Below, piece after piece: positions 21,465 to 32,460 of a DNA stretch of 64,000 nt. The stretch lies in contig NC_056743.1 in the NCBI RefSeq assembly GCF_019279795.1, positions 923,819,436 to 923,883,435 of the forward strand, written 5' to 3'. Below the pieces are notes generated by a model. That model made no database searches and was not told the origin of the DNA. It saw nothing but the letters and a program-made list of their open reading frames with translations. The translations under genes were made by a program, and so were the position numbers. The DNA is from Protopterus annectens (Eukaryota > Chordata > Ceratodontiformes > Protopteridae). Position 1 is the first letter of the stretch; each line of letters opens with the position of its first letter.

Positions 21465-22029
21465 AATGAAGAAAATGTCTGCTTGAATAAAATGCATTTT
21501 AAAAATTACAATCAGGCTGGTAACAACCATATATACAGCTAAATTATGATTGTTTTTGTAAGGCTAAAAAGAAATCTATTGGACAACTGAAGTATTTTTA
21601 TAGAAAATTATACACTTGTATTGATCCTTATGTTCCAATGATTTATGGCAAACATAATTAACGTTAGTAACAATGAGATACGCTACATTATTACAATCAG
21701 TAGGTCCAGTAAAAAGCTGTTCTAGGGTATTGTTATATACAAAGTCATGCCTCATTTTGTCATATTTAGGTTTTTCCACAATGAACTCTCCGTGAGGTTA
21801 CATTTGCCTCAGTAAGGGAGTCTGCATCATGACAGTGAATACTCTCCTCTGCCTGTAGCCCCAGCATCACCTTATAGCTACTTTTGGCAGCAGATTTTCT
21901 GATTAAAATATGTCATTTTATTCTTCCTTCCTTTCACTAATAGTAACATTGTACTCTTCTAAGCAAAGTCCCTACCTGCTTCCCTTTCACATGATCTTAC
22001 TACATTTCTAGATTTTTATATCTCATCTG
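21465..22029. other. Unassigned sequence
   Basis: No coding frame, inverted repeat or match to other parts of the window was found. Confidence 0.45.
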
Positions 22030-22037
22030 CTGTCTTC

Positions 22038-22354
22038 CATACCTCTCAATCTCTTAGAGCAATAGAGCTGGACAAAGTCATTAATAAAAGGGGGACAAAG
22101 GCCCAAAAATAGGGGCACTTTTTAAATATTGCTCTTACATACTTAGAAAGTTGATAGAATGACAGGTTTTGCAGTAGCATGAATTTTCTGAAGGGTAAGA
22201 AGTCTGAAACTCAAATGTCTGTCATTATTTTCTAACTTCAGTCTTTAATACTCCCACTAATTTGCCAGAAAACTGCAATTTTATGAAAAACAGACCAAAA
22301 ATAAGAGGCAAAAATCTGGACATTCTGCAAACATCTGTACAGTTGAGAAGTATG
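22038..22354. mobile_element. hAT-like MITE family M2, complete copy
   Basis: The ends catacctctcaa and (complement) catacttctcaa form short terminal inverted repeats. An 8-bp duplication flanks the 317-bp element (ctgtcttc at 22030-22037, ctgtcttt at 22355-22362, one mismatch). Eight-base duplications are characteristic of hAT transposition. Related copies lie at 14455-16050 (split) and about 38500-38765. It has no coding capacity. Confidence 0.75.
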
Positions 22355-22899
22355 CTGTCTTTCCATAAACAGTAGTTCTCTGTACAGGACATAAAGAATC
22401 ATACCACACAATACCATACATTTCTCATGCTCTAAATGTACTACCAGCCTTCCAGGCAATCAGCTTTAAACCTATCAAAAGAATTGTACAAACTGACTGT
22501 TAGCTAGGAGCAACTTCCAAAACCAGATGTAATTAGGAGTCCTAAGTGATACAAGGCCAAGAGAATCCAACACCCCGAGGCACCTTAGGTTCATAGGTTC
22601 ATAGGTTCATAGGTTCATACTAGGCTATCTGCCCAAGGGCATTTATAAGCCTAGCCCATAGTTATGTGGCTTTCGCCACCCCTTTAGTTTGAATAAAAAC
22701 TATGCCTATCATTTTGCTGTGCCTCTGTCAAGCAGTGACACTGAAGTAATCCCTGGGGTATATCTGCAATCTCCCATCCATTGGTCAAGATTCCTCTTGA
22801 ACAAGGCCAGAGAGGTGCTCTGCCTCACATGTACCGGGATTTTGTTCCACAGCATAGGGAGTCTCTGGGTGATGAATCTGTCCCTCCAGCACGTTCTAT

Positions 22900-25490
22900 T
22901 TATAACCGTGTCAAGGTTTAAGTCTCCCGCCCTTGTGGTTCTGAGGGATCTAGATTTTTGAGGTGAAGCATATTCATCAAATCTGGGTTTGACATGGCCT
23001 TATATGTCAGGCACAGGTCACCTCTGAGCAAGCGGTATGAGACTGAATAGAGCTGGAGTTCTTTCAGTCGGGCAGCATAAGACATATTTTTGAGACCCTT
23101 TATCCTTTTGGTGAGGAACTTTTGGGGCCTTTCAAGCTGCAGCAGGTGTCTGGTCAGATACATTCGAACGGGCATTGTACTCAATCATAGGTCTAATAAG
23201 TGATGAGTACAGGGGACAATGACCTCCCTTGATCTAGATGTGAATCCCTTCATGATCAGGTGGGTGATATAGAAGGTTTTCCTAACTACTTTAGCAACAT
23301 GAGTGTCAAGCGAAGGCTACTGTCAACCTGGGTCCCCAGATCTCTGATGACTTTTTCTGTGCTCAGTGGATTGCCACCTATATGGTAGCTAGGGGTAGCC
23401 TTGTTTTTCCCGAAGGGTATGACTATGCATTTTTTGGCGTTTAACTTCAGGCCATGGCTCTGGCACCAGTTATCCGTTTCTGTGAGGCCCTTCTGGAGGA
23501 TATCTGTGTCAGATGTGTTTTCGACTATGGCCCAGTTTGCAGTCATCTGCAAACTTTGTCAGCCATAACCCTCCTGTGTTTGCTTGTACTTCAGAAAAGT
23601 AGATGCCAAACAAGAGTGGACCCAGGACTGAGCCCTGTGGGACACCACTTGTGACAGGCTTTGAGTCTGACATGGCTCCAGCAACTCTGACCCTGTGGGT
23701 TCTGTCACTTAGCCAGTTTGCAACCCATCTTGTGATGTATGGGTTTACATTCAAGCTGATGAGTTTTTCGATGATACCTGAGTGGGGTATTGTGTCAAGG
23801 CCTTTGCCAGGTCGAGGTAGGCTGTATGGACTGCCTTTCCCTCATCAATGGCCTTGGTGACTGTCTCGAAAAAGTCAACCAAGTTTAAGAGGCAGGATCT
23901 GCCTTTGACAAAGCCAAACTGAGTTGGATCCAAAGTCTGCAAGTTCCCTATGTCTTTATTTATGAGTTCCATTATGATCCTCTCCATGGCTTTGCAGATA
24001 AGGCTTGTCAAGCTAATGGGGCGGTAATTTCCAGGGTCTGTGGAGGCACCGCCCTTATGAAGTGGGACCACAGTCGCCGTCGCCACTCCTTCGGTACGTA
24101 TCCTGAGGTGAGGCTAAGATTAAACAGCTGTCCTAACTGTGGGTTTAATTCCTCGTTGAGTTCATGAAGCACACAGCCGGGGACACCATCCGGTCCCATA
24201 GATGCTGTGTTTTTTGCCTTAGTGAGGGCAGTTCTCACCTGGGCGTTGGAGATGTTTGCGCGGCTACAAACCTCTGGAATAGATATCTCTCCTTTTGGGG
24301 AGGGGAGAAGTTTGCACTGAACCTGTCAGCCAGTATGTTGGCAATGTGTGTAGGTTCAGTAATTTTCACATCATTTTGAACTAATTCTGAGCATATCTGG
24401 GAGTTTCCTCCTAGGTTTCTAACATAGCTAAAGAAGGCCTTATGATTCTCTTTAGAGTCCTTGGCGATTTTTCTCTCAAAATTTGCCTTGGATGATTTTA
24501 TGAGAGCTCTTAGTTTTTACTTATAATGATCAAAGGTGTCTTACCTTTCAAGGATTTTGCTCTATCTTGTAGTAGCTTCCTCCTTTTGTTGTAGAGCTTG
24601 TTTATGGCTGGGGTCCACCAGACTGGACGCTTGCCTTTGGTACAGAGAGTCTTAGTTTTGTTTGGGATTGCCTGATCCATGCAGTCCTGTAGGTGCTGGT
24701 AGAAGGCATTTGTAAGTGATTCAGCGGTTTGAGTAATGTTTACCACTGGCTCAGGGGCCTTAAAGGAGACCACACTAGTTTTTAGAAGTGTGAAATCGGC
24801 TTTTGAGAAGTTTTTCACTGTGGTCTTTTTGTTTCAGGTGGGGCGGGATGAGGACCTCCAGCGAGATTAGTTTATGATCTGATCTCACCAGTGAGGGGTA
24901 TACTTCGGTGTTGAACATTTTGATCCCATGTTCGTGATGATGAGATCAAGTATGTTTTCTCCTCTTGTGGGGATGGTGACTAGTTGTTCCATGGCATTTG
25001 AGTTTATGAACTCCAGGAATCTTTGGGTTAGAGTGTTCGGGCTTGAGTAGTGTTCCCAGTCTATATTAGGGTAGTTGAAGTCACCTAGTATGATGGTGTT
25101 TGGAGATACATTTATCCTCCAATGTTTTCAGGAAGGCCATGTGAGGTTCCTGAGTTTGAGAGGGTGGCCTGTAACATGCTACAAATTGCAGAGCAGTCTT
25201 GCCTATGGTTAATTGCACCTGGATGGTCTCCGATGCATCGTGCGTTGCCACCAACCTTGAGGTGTGGGTGTCCTTTATGAATATGGACACCCCTCCTTTC
25301 TTGGTGTTGTCCGGATTTTGGGGCGGAACGCATGATATGAGGTGAAACCTGTTAGTGCTGGGGTGCTCTCAGGAGCCTTGAACCAGGTTTCTGTCACAGC
25401 ACAGACATCGATGTTCTCCATATTGAGAAGGGCCTCGAGTGCGTGCATCTTGAGATTGAGACTTCTGGCATTGAGCAGCATTACCCTTAG
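22900..25490 (-). pseudogene. CR1-A copy 1 ORF2: endonuclease and reverse transcriptase
   Basis: The APE-type endonuclease starts at MLLNARSLNLKMHALE (25481) with AVTETWF (catalytic Glu), followed by a damaged GGVSIFIKD and by NYPNIDWEHY. The RT includes GPDGVPGCVLHE (about 24190), FGFVKGRSCLLNLVDFFETV (about 23880), VTSGVPQGSVLGPLLFGIYF (about 23590-23650) and KFADDCKLG (about 23545). The C-terminal region ends near 22920. It is broken into at least six frames. ORF2p would nick DNA and copy its RNA in place. Confidence 0.85.
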
Positions 25491-25553
25491 TTTTTTTCCT
25501 TTTTGGTGTTCTAGGGTGGTAGGTTTAGAATTTGAGCCTTGCCTAAAAAGGCA

Positions 25554-26513
25554 CTATGGGGTGGCAAGAGCCTTTGCCAATATCCGGAAGACCAGGGGTG
25601 ACAGGTGCAAGCCTTCCCTTGCGAAGCAGCGTGGCTTGTCCAGCATGTCATCCCAGGCAGACAGACATTGGATCCCCTTTGAATGACACCAGAATTTAAG
25701 CCAATTATTAAAGCTGATCATCTTATCACTGTATTGTGGCATCATTCTAGGTGAAGGTAGGATACTGCTCAAGGTCAGGGTCATACCTGCCTGGGCTACA
25801 TAATCAGAGAGCTCCTCGATGTCCCTTTTCATGTAGTCCAAGGAGGTACGTCTCAGGTCATTGACACCAGCGTGGACAATGACTGAGTCGTACTTGTACC
25901 TGCTGTTGAGAGACCTGAGTGCTTGCGTTATGTGGCGGATTCTAGCGCCCGACAGGCAGCTTACTGTGACCTTCTCTTTACTCAGTCTGGTGAGCGGGAC
26001 GTCAGTGTGTCTGACTATGGAATCACCAGTGACAAGTGTGTCTGGCATTTTGTTTGGCCTTAAGGGCTGTGACTATTTGACACTCTGACTGTGTGGTCTA
26101 TGTGTTGCATGTGTTGGGTCGTGAGGTGGTAGTTGTTTGGGTGTCTGCTTTGGTGGCCTCTGCTGTTTTGGTAAATTTTTGATCAGAGCCTCCGAGTATG
26201 TCTTTGTATGAGTATGTGTATGATTTGAAGTTGTGATGGTACCATGTGTGACTGGGTAAGTATTGTGTGTGGTTACCTTCTCCTCCTGTCTGGTCTTGCC
26301 AGTCCTATGTTGAGAGAGCTCAGCCTCCAGTTTGGCCATATAGTTGCATCTCTCGCATGTATTTGTGTTTTGTGGGAGAAGGAGAGGATTGTCTGTGTAC
26401 ATGAGGCAGTTGTAACATTGCCTCAATATTCCCAGGTTCACCAGTTGAGCTGGAGAGGACACTAGCAACTGATCCCTCGACATACTAGAAGTAGTAGATA
26501 AAGAGACTTTCAA
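25554..26513 (-). pseudogene. CR1-A copy 1 ORF1: zinc motif plus SGNH esterase
   Basis: The N-terminus holds a C-x2-C ... C-x2-C motif (CYNC and CERC, 18 residues between the pairs) followed by a short helix (AKLEAELSQ), then a low-complexity Thr/His/Pro linker. The C-terminal half is an SGNH-type esterase: GDSIVRH (block I, nucleophile Ser), GVNDLR (block III, Asn) and EGLHLSP (block V, His; the usual Asp is Glu here). The whole 319-codon frame is uninterrupted except for one TAG at about 26075, where the other CR1-A copy has CAG. The true start may be the Met of MSRDQL, 10 codons in. Confidence 0.85.
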
Positions 26514-26600
26514 AGGACTCCGGGGGAAGTGGGTTTTAGGCTGGTGGGGTACTATCTATAATAAGAGTGCTTTATCAAGGTGCAAGTACTGTAGGAGTAA

Positions 26601-27482
26601 GTGATTTTTGAATTTCAATAAAGTTTGTTATCCAATCAAATTCTTTGTGTTCACCTCTAAGAGACTGGATAACCTTTCCCATGTTTGGATCAACTTTCAT
26701 CCTAAATTCCCTGTTGTTTTTGTTGATTTGTTGTTGTTGTTGTCTCTTCTCTAGTTAGTTGTTCATCGTCTACCAGCATCTATTCATTTGTCACACAATG
26801 ACTCACTGTGAACTAGCACCTTCACTGATAGGCCATTATAACAACCTAGAAGGAAGCTACAGCAGAAATTTACTACTTTGTGGTCATTCATTTTCTTGCT
26901 CTCTCTCTCTCTCTCTCTTTCCTACTCAGTACTTTGGGGACAGGGGCACGGCTGATTTGAGGGAATACCCCTTTCAGAAGTGAGGGGACAGCGTAATCTG
27001 CCAACTCACTGCCTGTATCCCCACACCAGATTTCACTAGGGTGTATGCAGAAGTAGGTATTATTAAACAAGGAAAAGCTTTTTTCCCAAAAAATATTATT
27101 TAATAACAGCACTAAAGTGAATATAAACCTTTACATATTCAAAATGAACTCAGTTACATCAGCAATGGAACTATATAAGTGCCAAAGAGAACAATGGCTC
27201 AAGCAATCTATACTGAAAATCAATTCAGAACACGGATGCAGTGGCGAGTGTCTCATTAGTATAAGTAGTTAGTTAATAGCTAATAAATCTAAGTCTACAT
27301 TATAGGTAAGCAGAACAAAAGGCAGAATTCCAGTCTTTATTGGAATGTTTAAGAATGTCGATGTCTGCCATAACATTGAATTATTCAGTGGATGAATTCT
27401 CTGTTAATGAGAAAAGCAAATTAAATCTTCAATCAAAGCTCATAGCTGTCTGAATGATGACCCTTCCTAGAATAATAACTCC
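26601..27482. other. Unassigned sequence
   Basis: Apart from the CT repeat at 26898 I see no supported feature. Confidence 0.45.
26898..26920. repeat. (CT)n microsatellite
   Basis: About 11 CT units. Confidence 0.9.
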
Positions 27483-27490
27483 CTGGGAAT

Positions 27491-27831
27491 TAGGGTTACC
27501 ACCTGTCCCACTTTGAGAGAGACAGTCCCTCTTTGGGCAGTTGTGTCCTGCAAAAAAGTTGTAAAATCGGCAAATGTCCTGAGATTTTAGGACAAAATTA
27601 TTTCCTATATTTTATGTAATAGTTGCATGAAACAGTTATTCTGTATCTGAAACACCTAAATGTTATAAGAAACAGAATAAGCAACTAAAATGCTACAAGA
27701 ATAAGCTTTTATTTAGGCAAAAAAGTGAAGTTCTGTCCTTTGTACTGGCTGTGGGTATGTTTCAGCCTGCAAAATCTGACATTTGTACCAAAAATGTCCC
27801 ACTTTGGACATTTGAAAAGGTGGCAACCCTA
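27491..27831. mobile_element. hAT-type MITE, 341 bp, with perfect 8-bp target duplication
   Basis: The terminal inverted repeats read tagggttaccacct and (complement) tagggttgccacct, with one mismatch in 14 bases. The flanks are ctgggaat on both sides (27483-27490 and 27832-27839). No open frame. The ends and 8-bp duplication place it with hAT transposons as a non-autonomous copy. Confidence 0.85.
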
Positions 27832-27839
27832 CTGGGAAT

Positions 27840-30090
27840 AGAGAATGGATGAATGGCCTAATTGGCCGAGAGGAGGCTGATGATTGACAGACAACAAGCG
27901 TGAAAAAAAGCAAAACTCTCTGACAGTGGTTTAACTAAAGCTGCAACAATTGTAGAGTGCAAAATTTAGGAATGAGATGCCATTCTCCTCCAATAAATAT
28001 CCAAGCTTCCTGAGAAAAGATGAGAGGCTTCTGCTCCTCCCACATGAATTTGTTCATAAATTTATGTTGGCACTTAAACCAGCTTACCTGTAACAGTAGT
28101 GGTGGTGTGCATCCTAACACAGTAACTGATGTTGAATAAGGCATTTGTATTTAAGAAATTCAGCCTACTCCCCCTACAAAAAAACAAAAAGCCTGCCAAG
28201 GAAGTCCACTTCCAAGTTCCTCAAATTCCTGCCTTTATGTTTCTGTTCCTGGAAATCTACAAATACTTGCCAGCTCATTGGCCAAGTTCACAAGTGAAGT
28301 GATTTTGAGAAGTATCCTTTTGCTCTTATTCAAAATATAGTATAAAACAGCTGAATATTGCTAAATCATCTGAAGTACTTTGCCAGTTGAGTAGATCAGT
28401 CTACAACAAGAAACGATTATCCATCTAAGCAATCACCTTAAAAGGCACCACTACAATTGCTAGTTCCTAAATTCCCTACTCCTCTTTGATTTGTCTAATC
28501 ATTAATTCTAATTTAGATTAGACAAAAAAGGGGGCTGGACACATCCCTACCTAATTTATTTATATGACAGAGCACTGTTCAATTCTGACCAATATCCGTC
28601 TCAACTATGGGTCAAAAAATGACCAGACAGAGAAAATAGACATGAGTAAAACATGACAATGGTGGAGTAATGCTTTGGACACTTAGTAAACACAATGTAC
28701 TAATTTACAACATGTACAAAAGTATCAAGACATTTGCAAAATTAGAATGAAATAAATTAAACAAGTGTGCAAAGAAGAAAAGGATGAGTTAGAGTGGAAG
28801 AGAGTTAAAGTGGACTTAAGTAATGTGACCTAAAGGGTAGCAGATACATTCTGCTTAATTAACTCAATGTGATTTTCGTAGATAATGGAGCTTGGACTAA
28901 GAGGATGAGTCTTTAATTTCATGTTGGAGGGACACCTACTGTTTGGGCTCGATAACTGAGAAGACATGGTCAGAGATATGCAACTTTTTATGTTTTAGGG
29001 CCTGAGTGGTTCAAGCTTTTTAGGTTGTACTTTGGGGTAAGTCTTGTTAGTTTTGAGGTTAAAGGAGGGACAGTATGTTCATGTAGGAGTTCAAACAGTT
29101 AGGATCCTAAGAACAGGCCTGTTCTTTACATAACTAAGAGCCAGTTTGCCTTTTAAAGTTATACAGTGGTGTCAATTTCTGGGGAGTGTGTAATAAATCT
29201 AATTCTAGGCTGAAAAATCAAAATGTTGAGACATGATTCCAAGGCACATGACTGAAGTTCTTGGGTGCAAGTAAAATGCCTAAACTATTACTGTGTAATA
29301 ATTTGAAAAAGAAATAGATCACCTAAAACATGGCAAAGTGGAAGGGCTACTTGACCTTATCAAAAATCAATTTCCCTGGAGAGTGACATCTGTACCCAAG
29401 GTGCAGCTCCACTCTTACCCACAAGAATAAATGCAGAACAGTGGGAATATGGTCTATGTAGCCATGTCCTTATACAAACATTATCCAAATGTCTCAGGCC
29501 TTATTATAATGTCCATCTTGGCTGATAACTCTTTGCCATAATCTTAATTTCCTCAGTGATTGAGGGTATATTGTAGCAGATTGAAGGAAGAAAGGGATGG
29601 ATCTTGGTTTGGCTTCAGAATATGGTAATGATGTCATGTATACTGCCAAAAATAAAGGGGTTGTTATATTAGGTCAAATTGCACAACAGTGATTCTGAAT
29701 TTGAATGGTTTGATATTCTGATATTCATTCTTATAAAAACAGATAATTATTTTCTCCCAAAGATGTCAGTGCCAGCTGTTTCATTAAATTAACAAGTGCA
29801 GCTTCTAAATAGGGGATCATTGAAATATCCATAGACAGAATTTCTTTCATTTCTTTTCTGGAGCTAAGCTTGATAAATCTGGTAGTAACATAACTAAACC
29901 TTTGCGGCTTTAAATTTTGGAAGATGTGACGGAGATGATGTTTGAATAGTTTTTTTCCCTCAAGGGTTTACAAATACTGAAAGGTATTTCTTTGGTTCTT
30001 CAAAATATGAGGAATGGTTTAAGCTCCACTCCCCTAAAATAGATAAGACCAACAGCAGGACACTTAATCTACCTTTCTAACAGGTTAGAT
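27840..30090. other. Unassigned AT-rich sequence
   Basis: I found no coding frame above background, no repeat shared with the rest of the window and no RNA gene. A short palindrome lies at about 28495-28525 (tctaat ... attaga). Confidence 0.45.
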
Positions 30091-30099
30091 CTAAAAAAC

Positions 30100-30300
30100 T
30101 TTCTCTTCTTCTAAAACCATCTCCGCTGGTGCATCCTAAAGGTCACACTTTGATCAGCCTTTTTATCATCCACCTCCCACATGACCTCAAACTATCCAGC
30201 CTAATATTTTAAGCAGATGACCTTGTATTCTTTAAACATACCTCTCATCATGCAACAATATTGAACAAACTACATATAAACATAATAAATACAAGGTTTT
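30100..30300 (+). pseudogene. Possible LINE RT fragment
   Basis: The plus-strand translation HPKGHTLISLFIIHLPHDLKL followed by a stop and ADDLVFFKHTSHHATILN resembles the PQG...(Y/F)ADD spacing of a non-LTR RT, with the Asp pair preserved. It covers only about 60 codons and contains one stop. The clade cannot be told. Confidence 0.4.
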
Positions 30301-30304
30301 AGTG

Positions 30305-30745
30305 TCTGATTTCATCTTTGGCTTATTACAGTTCTACTGAATTTTTGGTAACTGCATATTTTTTTTTTAGTTAAAAATTTTTTTGTTTGTTTGCTTTTTG
30401 GAACAGTTTGTTAAGCTAAGCACGCCTCACTGAGAGTGAAGTTGTGGGTTATAAGCTTGTCATGTCTGGTTTCATCTGACTTAAAACAGATCTGTTTTGT
30501 TAACTGGATTGATTTTCCCTGCCCTTAGCTAATCAATTCAATATATCACTGGGCCTTGGATTTGTTGTTGGCCATGGTGGCTTGCCTGGAATAGGACCAC
30601 TGATGTGAATGCATTTTCAGAGAGAAATAAATTAATCTAATGAGTATTTCTGTATCGGGAAACTAAGCAACAATACCAAAATTATTTTACTCTAATTTTA
30701 CTTCTGATTTCATCTATGGCTTGTTACAGTTCTGATGAATTTTCC
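30305..30745. repeat. Insertion flanked by about 40-bp direct repeats (possible SINE)
   Basis: tctgatttcatctttggctt (30306-) and ctgatttcatctatggcttg (30706-) begin two copies of a repeat of about 40 bp. Between them lies about 360 bp with a tRNA-like stretch (ttaagctaagcacgcctcac, then gtgggttataagc near 30412-30453) that could be a decayed box A/box B pair. The direct repeat is long for a SINE target duplication, so a local tandem duplication is an alternative. Confidence 0.35.
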
Positions 30746-31545
30746 CCTAACTCCCCCACCCCAGTCCTATGTGATTTTAAAAAACAGTATCTCTGTTTTT
30801 CACACTTCACTGTAATTTCTCCTTTCTCTCCTCTTTCATTGCTATTGTCAATTCTGCAACCTATTTAGGTACATTTTCCACTAACATTGTATCCCTAGAT
30901 CAATAATACTGAGTGCCCTCCCAGCCAACACATATTGCTCTTGAACCTCCTTTTCTATAAAATTGCCTCTGGAAACTCCTCCCAGTTTTATCTGCTTATA
31001 CCGCTATTAAATAGTTGAGTCAAACTGGAGGGTTCCTCCCCTTACACTGATCAATTTACCCTTCTTTCTTATCTTTCTGTCTGCTTTGTAGTACATATGC
31101 ATTTATTATGATATGAGTCAGAACTGCTTTGTTTGCAATTTCTAGGCTTATGTTTGCTTGTAGAGTCTTGAAATGTGCTGTTTTGCTATTGGTCATTGGG
31201 CTCATTTGAATCTTTTGTATTTTTTTGCTACCATAAGTTGCCTGTGTTTGCAAGGCACTGCTTCTCACTCAGCCATTTTAATCATGCATAATACAGACAC
31301 GAACACTTAGAGCCACATCATTCTCTATATAACCTAATCCAGAAATTCTTAGGTTACTTAATAGGTCAGTAGTTGCATGAAGTGGCTTGTTTCTCTTTGC
31401 ATTTAGACTTGCATTGTTAATCCTAAACAAAGTCTTCCACTTTAGCAACTCCTAATCTCTTAGGCACCACATATACCCCCCCACCCCCCAGTAGTGAGTA
31501 ACTGAAACCATAGATCTGCACTTTCCAACTGTCTCTATAGTCAAC

Positions 31546-32370
31546 TTGGTTAAAATGGACAACTTGAGACAATACAGCAATTGTCTCATGTTCACTGACA
31601 ACAGTCTTCTACTTAAACAATCTGCAACAGTGTGTGAGAGATGTAATTATATAATGTTATTAGAGGCAAATCTCTCACATGAAGCCACTATAATAAGCAA
31701 AGTTGTCAGTACCACACATCACCACATTAAACATATCGCAAACACCTCATACCAAACACAAAGACCTACACATTCTGAAGCTCTTAGAAGTAACCAACCT
31801 AAACCACAGAGACCTCTTAAATGTTACTCAAGAAACAAGTACTCTCAGCATCCTGACACACAAATCACAGGCAGCACCCACCATGAAATATATATGTATA
31901 CATCACACAGACTTGTTGCAAAAGCCCAGAAGGGAAGCCACTGAACATACCAATATTCTTGTCATAGGTGACTCCATATTGAGACACACTGATGCACCAT
32001 TCACCAGGCCATGCAAAGAAAGATTCACAGTCAGTTGCCATAATGAACCAGGATTCATCACACTGCACAACCACTAAAGTCACTGTACTACAAGTTCATA
32101 TATGATAGTCATTGTACATGCGGGTGTAAATGACTTGAGATGCACCTCCCTGGACTATATGAAGACAGTCACAACACAGCTCTTGGAATATGTGTTTGAG
32201 GCAGGTATGAACCTAGCCTTCAGCAGTGTGATCAAAAGTTAATTAACTTCAACAGCTGGCTTAGATTCTGATGTCATTTTAAGAGGATACAATATATATC
32301 AGCCTGGAAAGAGACAGAAGACAGTCCAAACTGCTTTGCTAGGGATGGCCTGCACATCTTCCCATAAAGC
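31546..32370 (+). pseudogene. Diverged CR1 ORF1: zinc motif plus decayed esterase
   Basis: The first 132 codons are open: MDNLRQYSNC, where the first Cys of the C-x2-C pair has become Ser, then CERCNY, a helix and a Thr/His-rich linker. After a frameshift the esterase appears as VIGDSILRHTDAPFTR (about 31960-32005), VHAGVNDLRCTSLDYMK (about 32115-32165) and DGLHIFP (about 32346). Order and spacing match the CR1-A ORF1, so the identity is secure despite the breaks. Confidence 0.7.
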
Positions 32371-32460
32371 TTCCGTATAATGGTTACATTTTTTTAGGCA
32401 GTCTTGTAAAACTTCTAAAACTTCCATCATTAAGGCATTGCTGTTCAGTTCTGGAAGCAT

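Larger units (their letters stand above)
22587..26600 (-). mobile_element. CR1 family A non-LTR retrotransposon, copy 1 (near full length)
   Basis: On the minus strand a short 5' region is followed by ORF1 (zinc motif plus esterase), ORF2 (endonuclease plus RT), a short 3' UTR and a terminal array of the octamer TATGAACC (plus-strand ggttcata, 22587-22618). The domain order fits CR1-like elements whose ORF1 carries an esterase. The 5' end near 26600 is set by similarity to the copy at 53232-58440 and is approximate. Confidence 0.9.
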
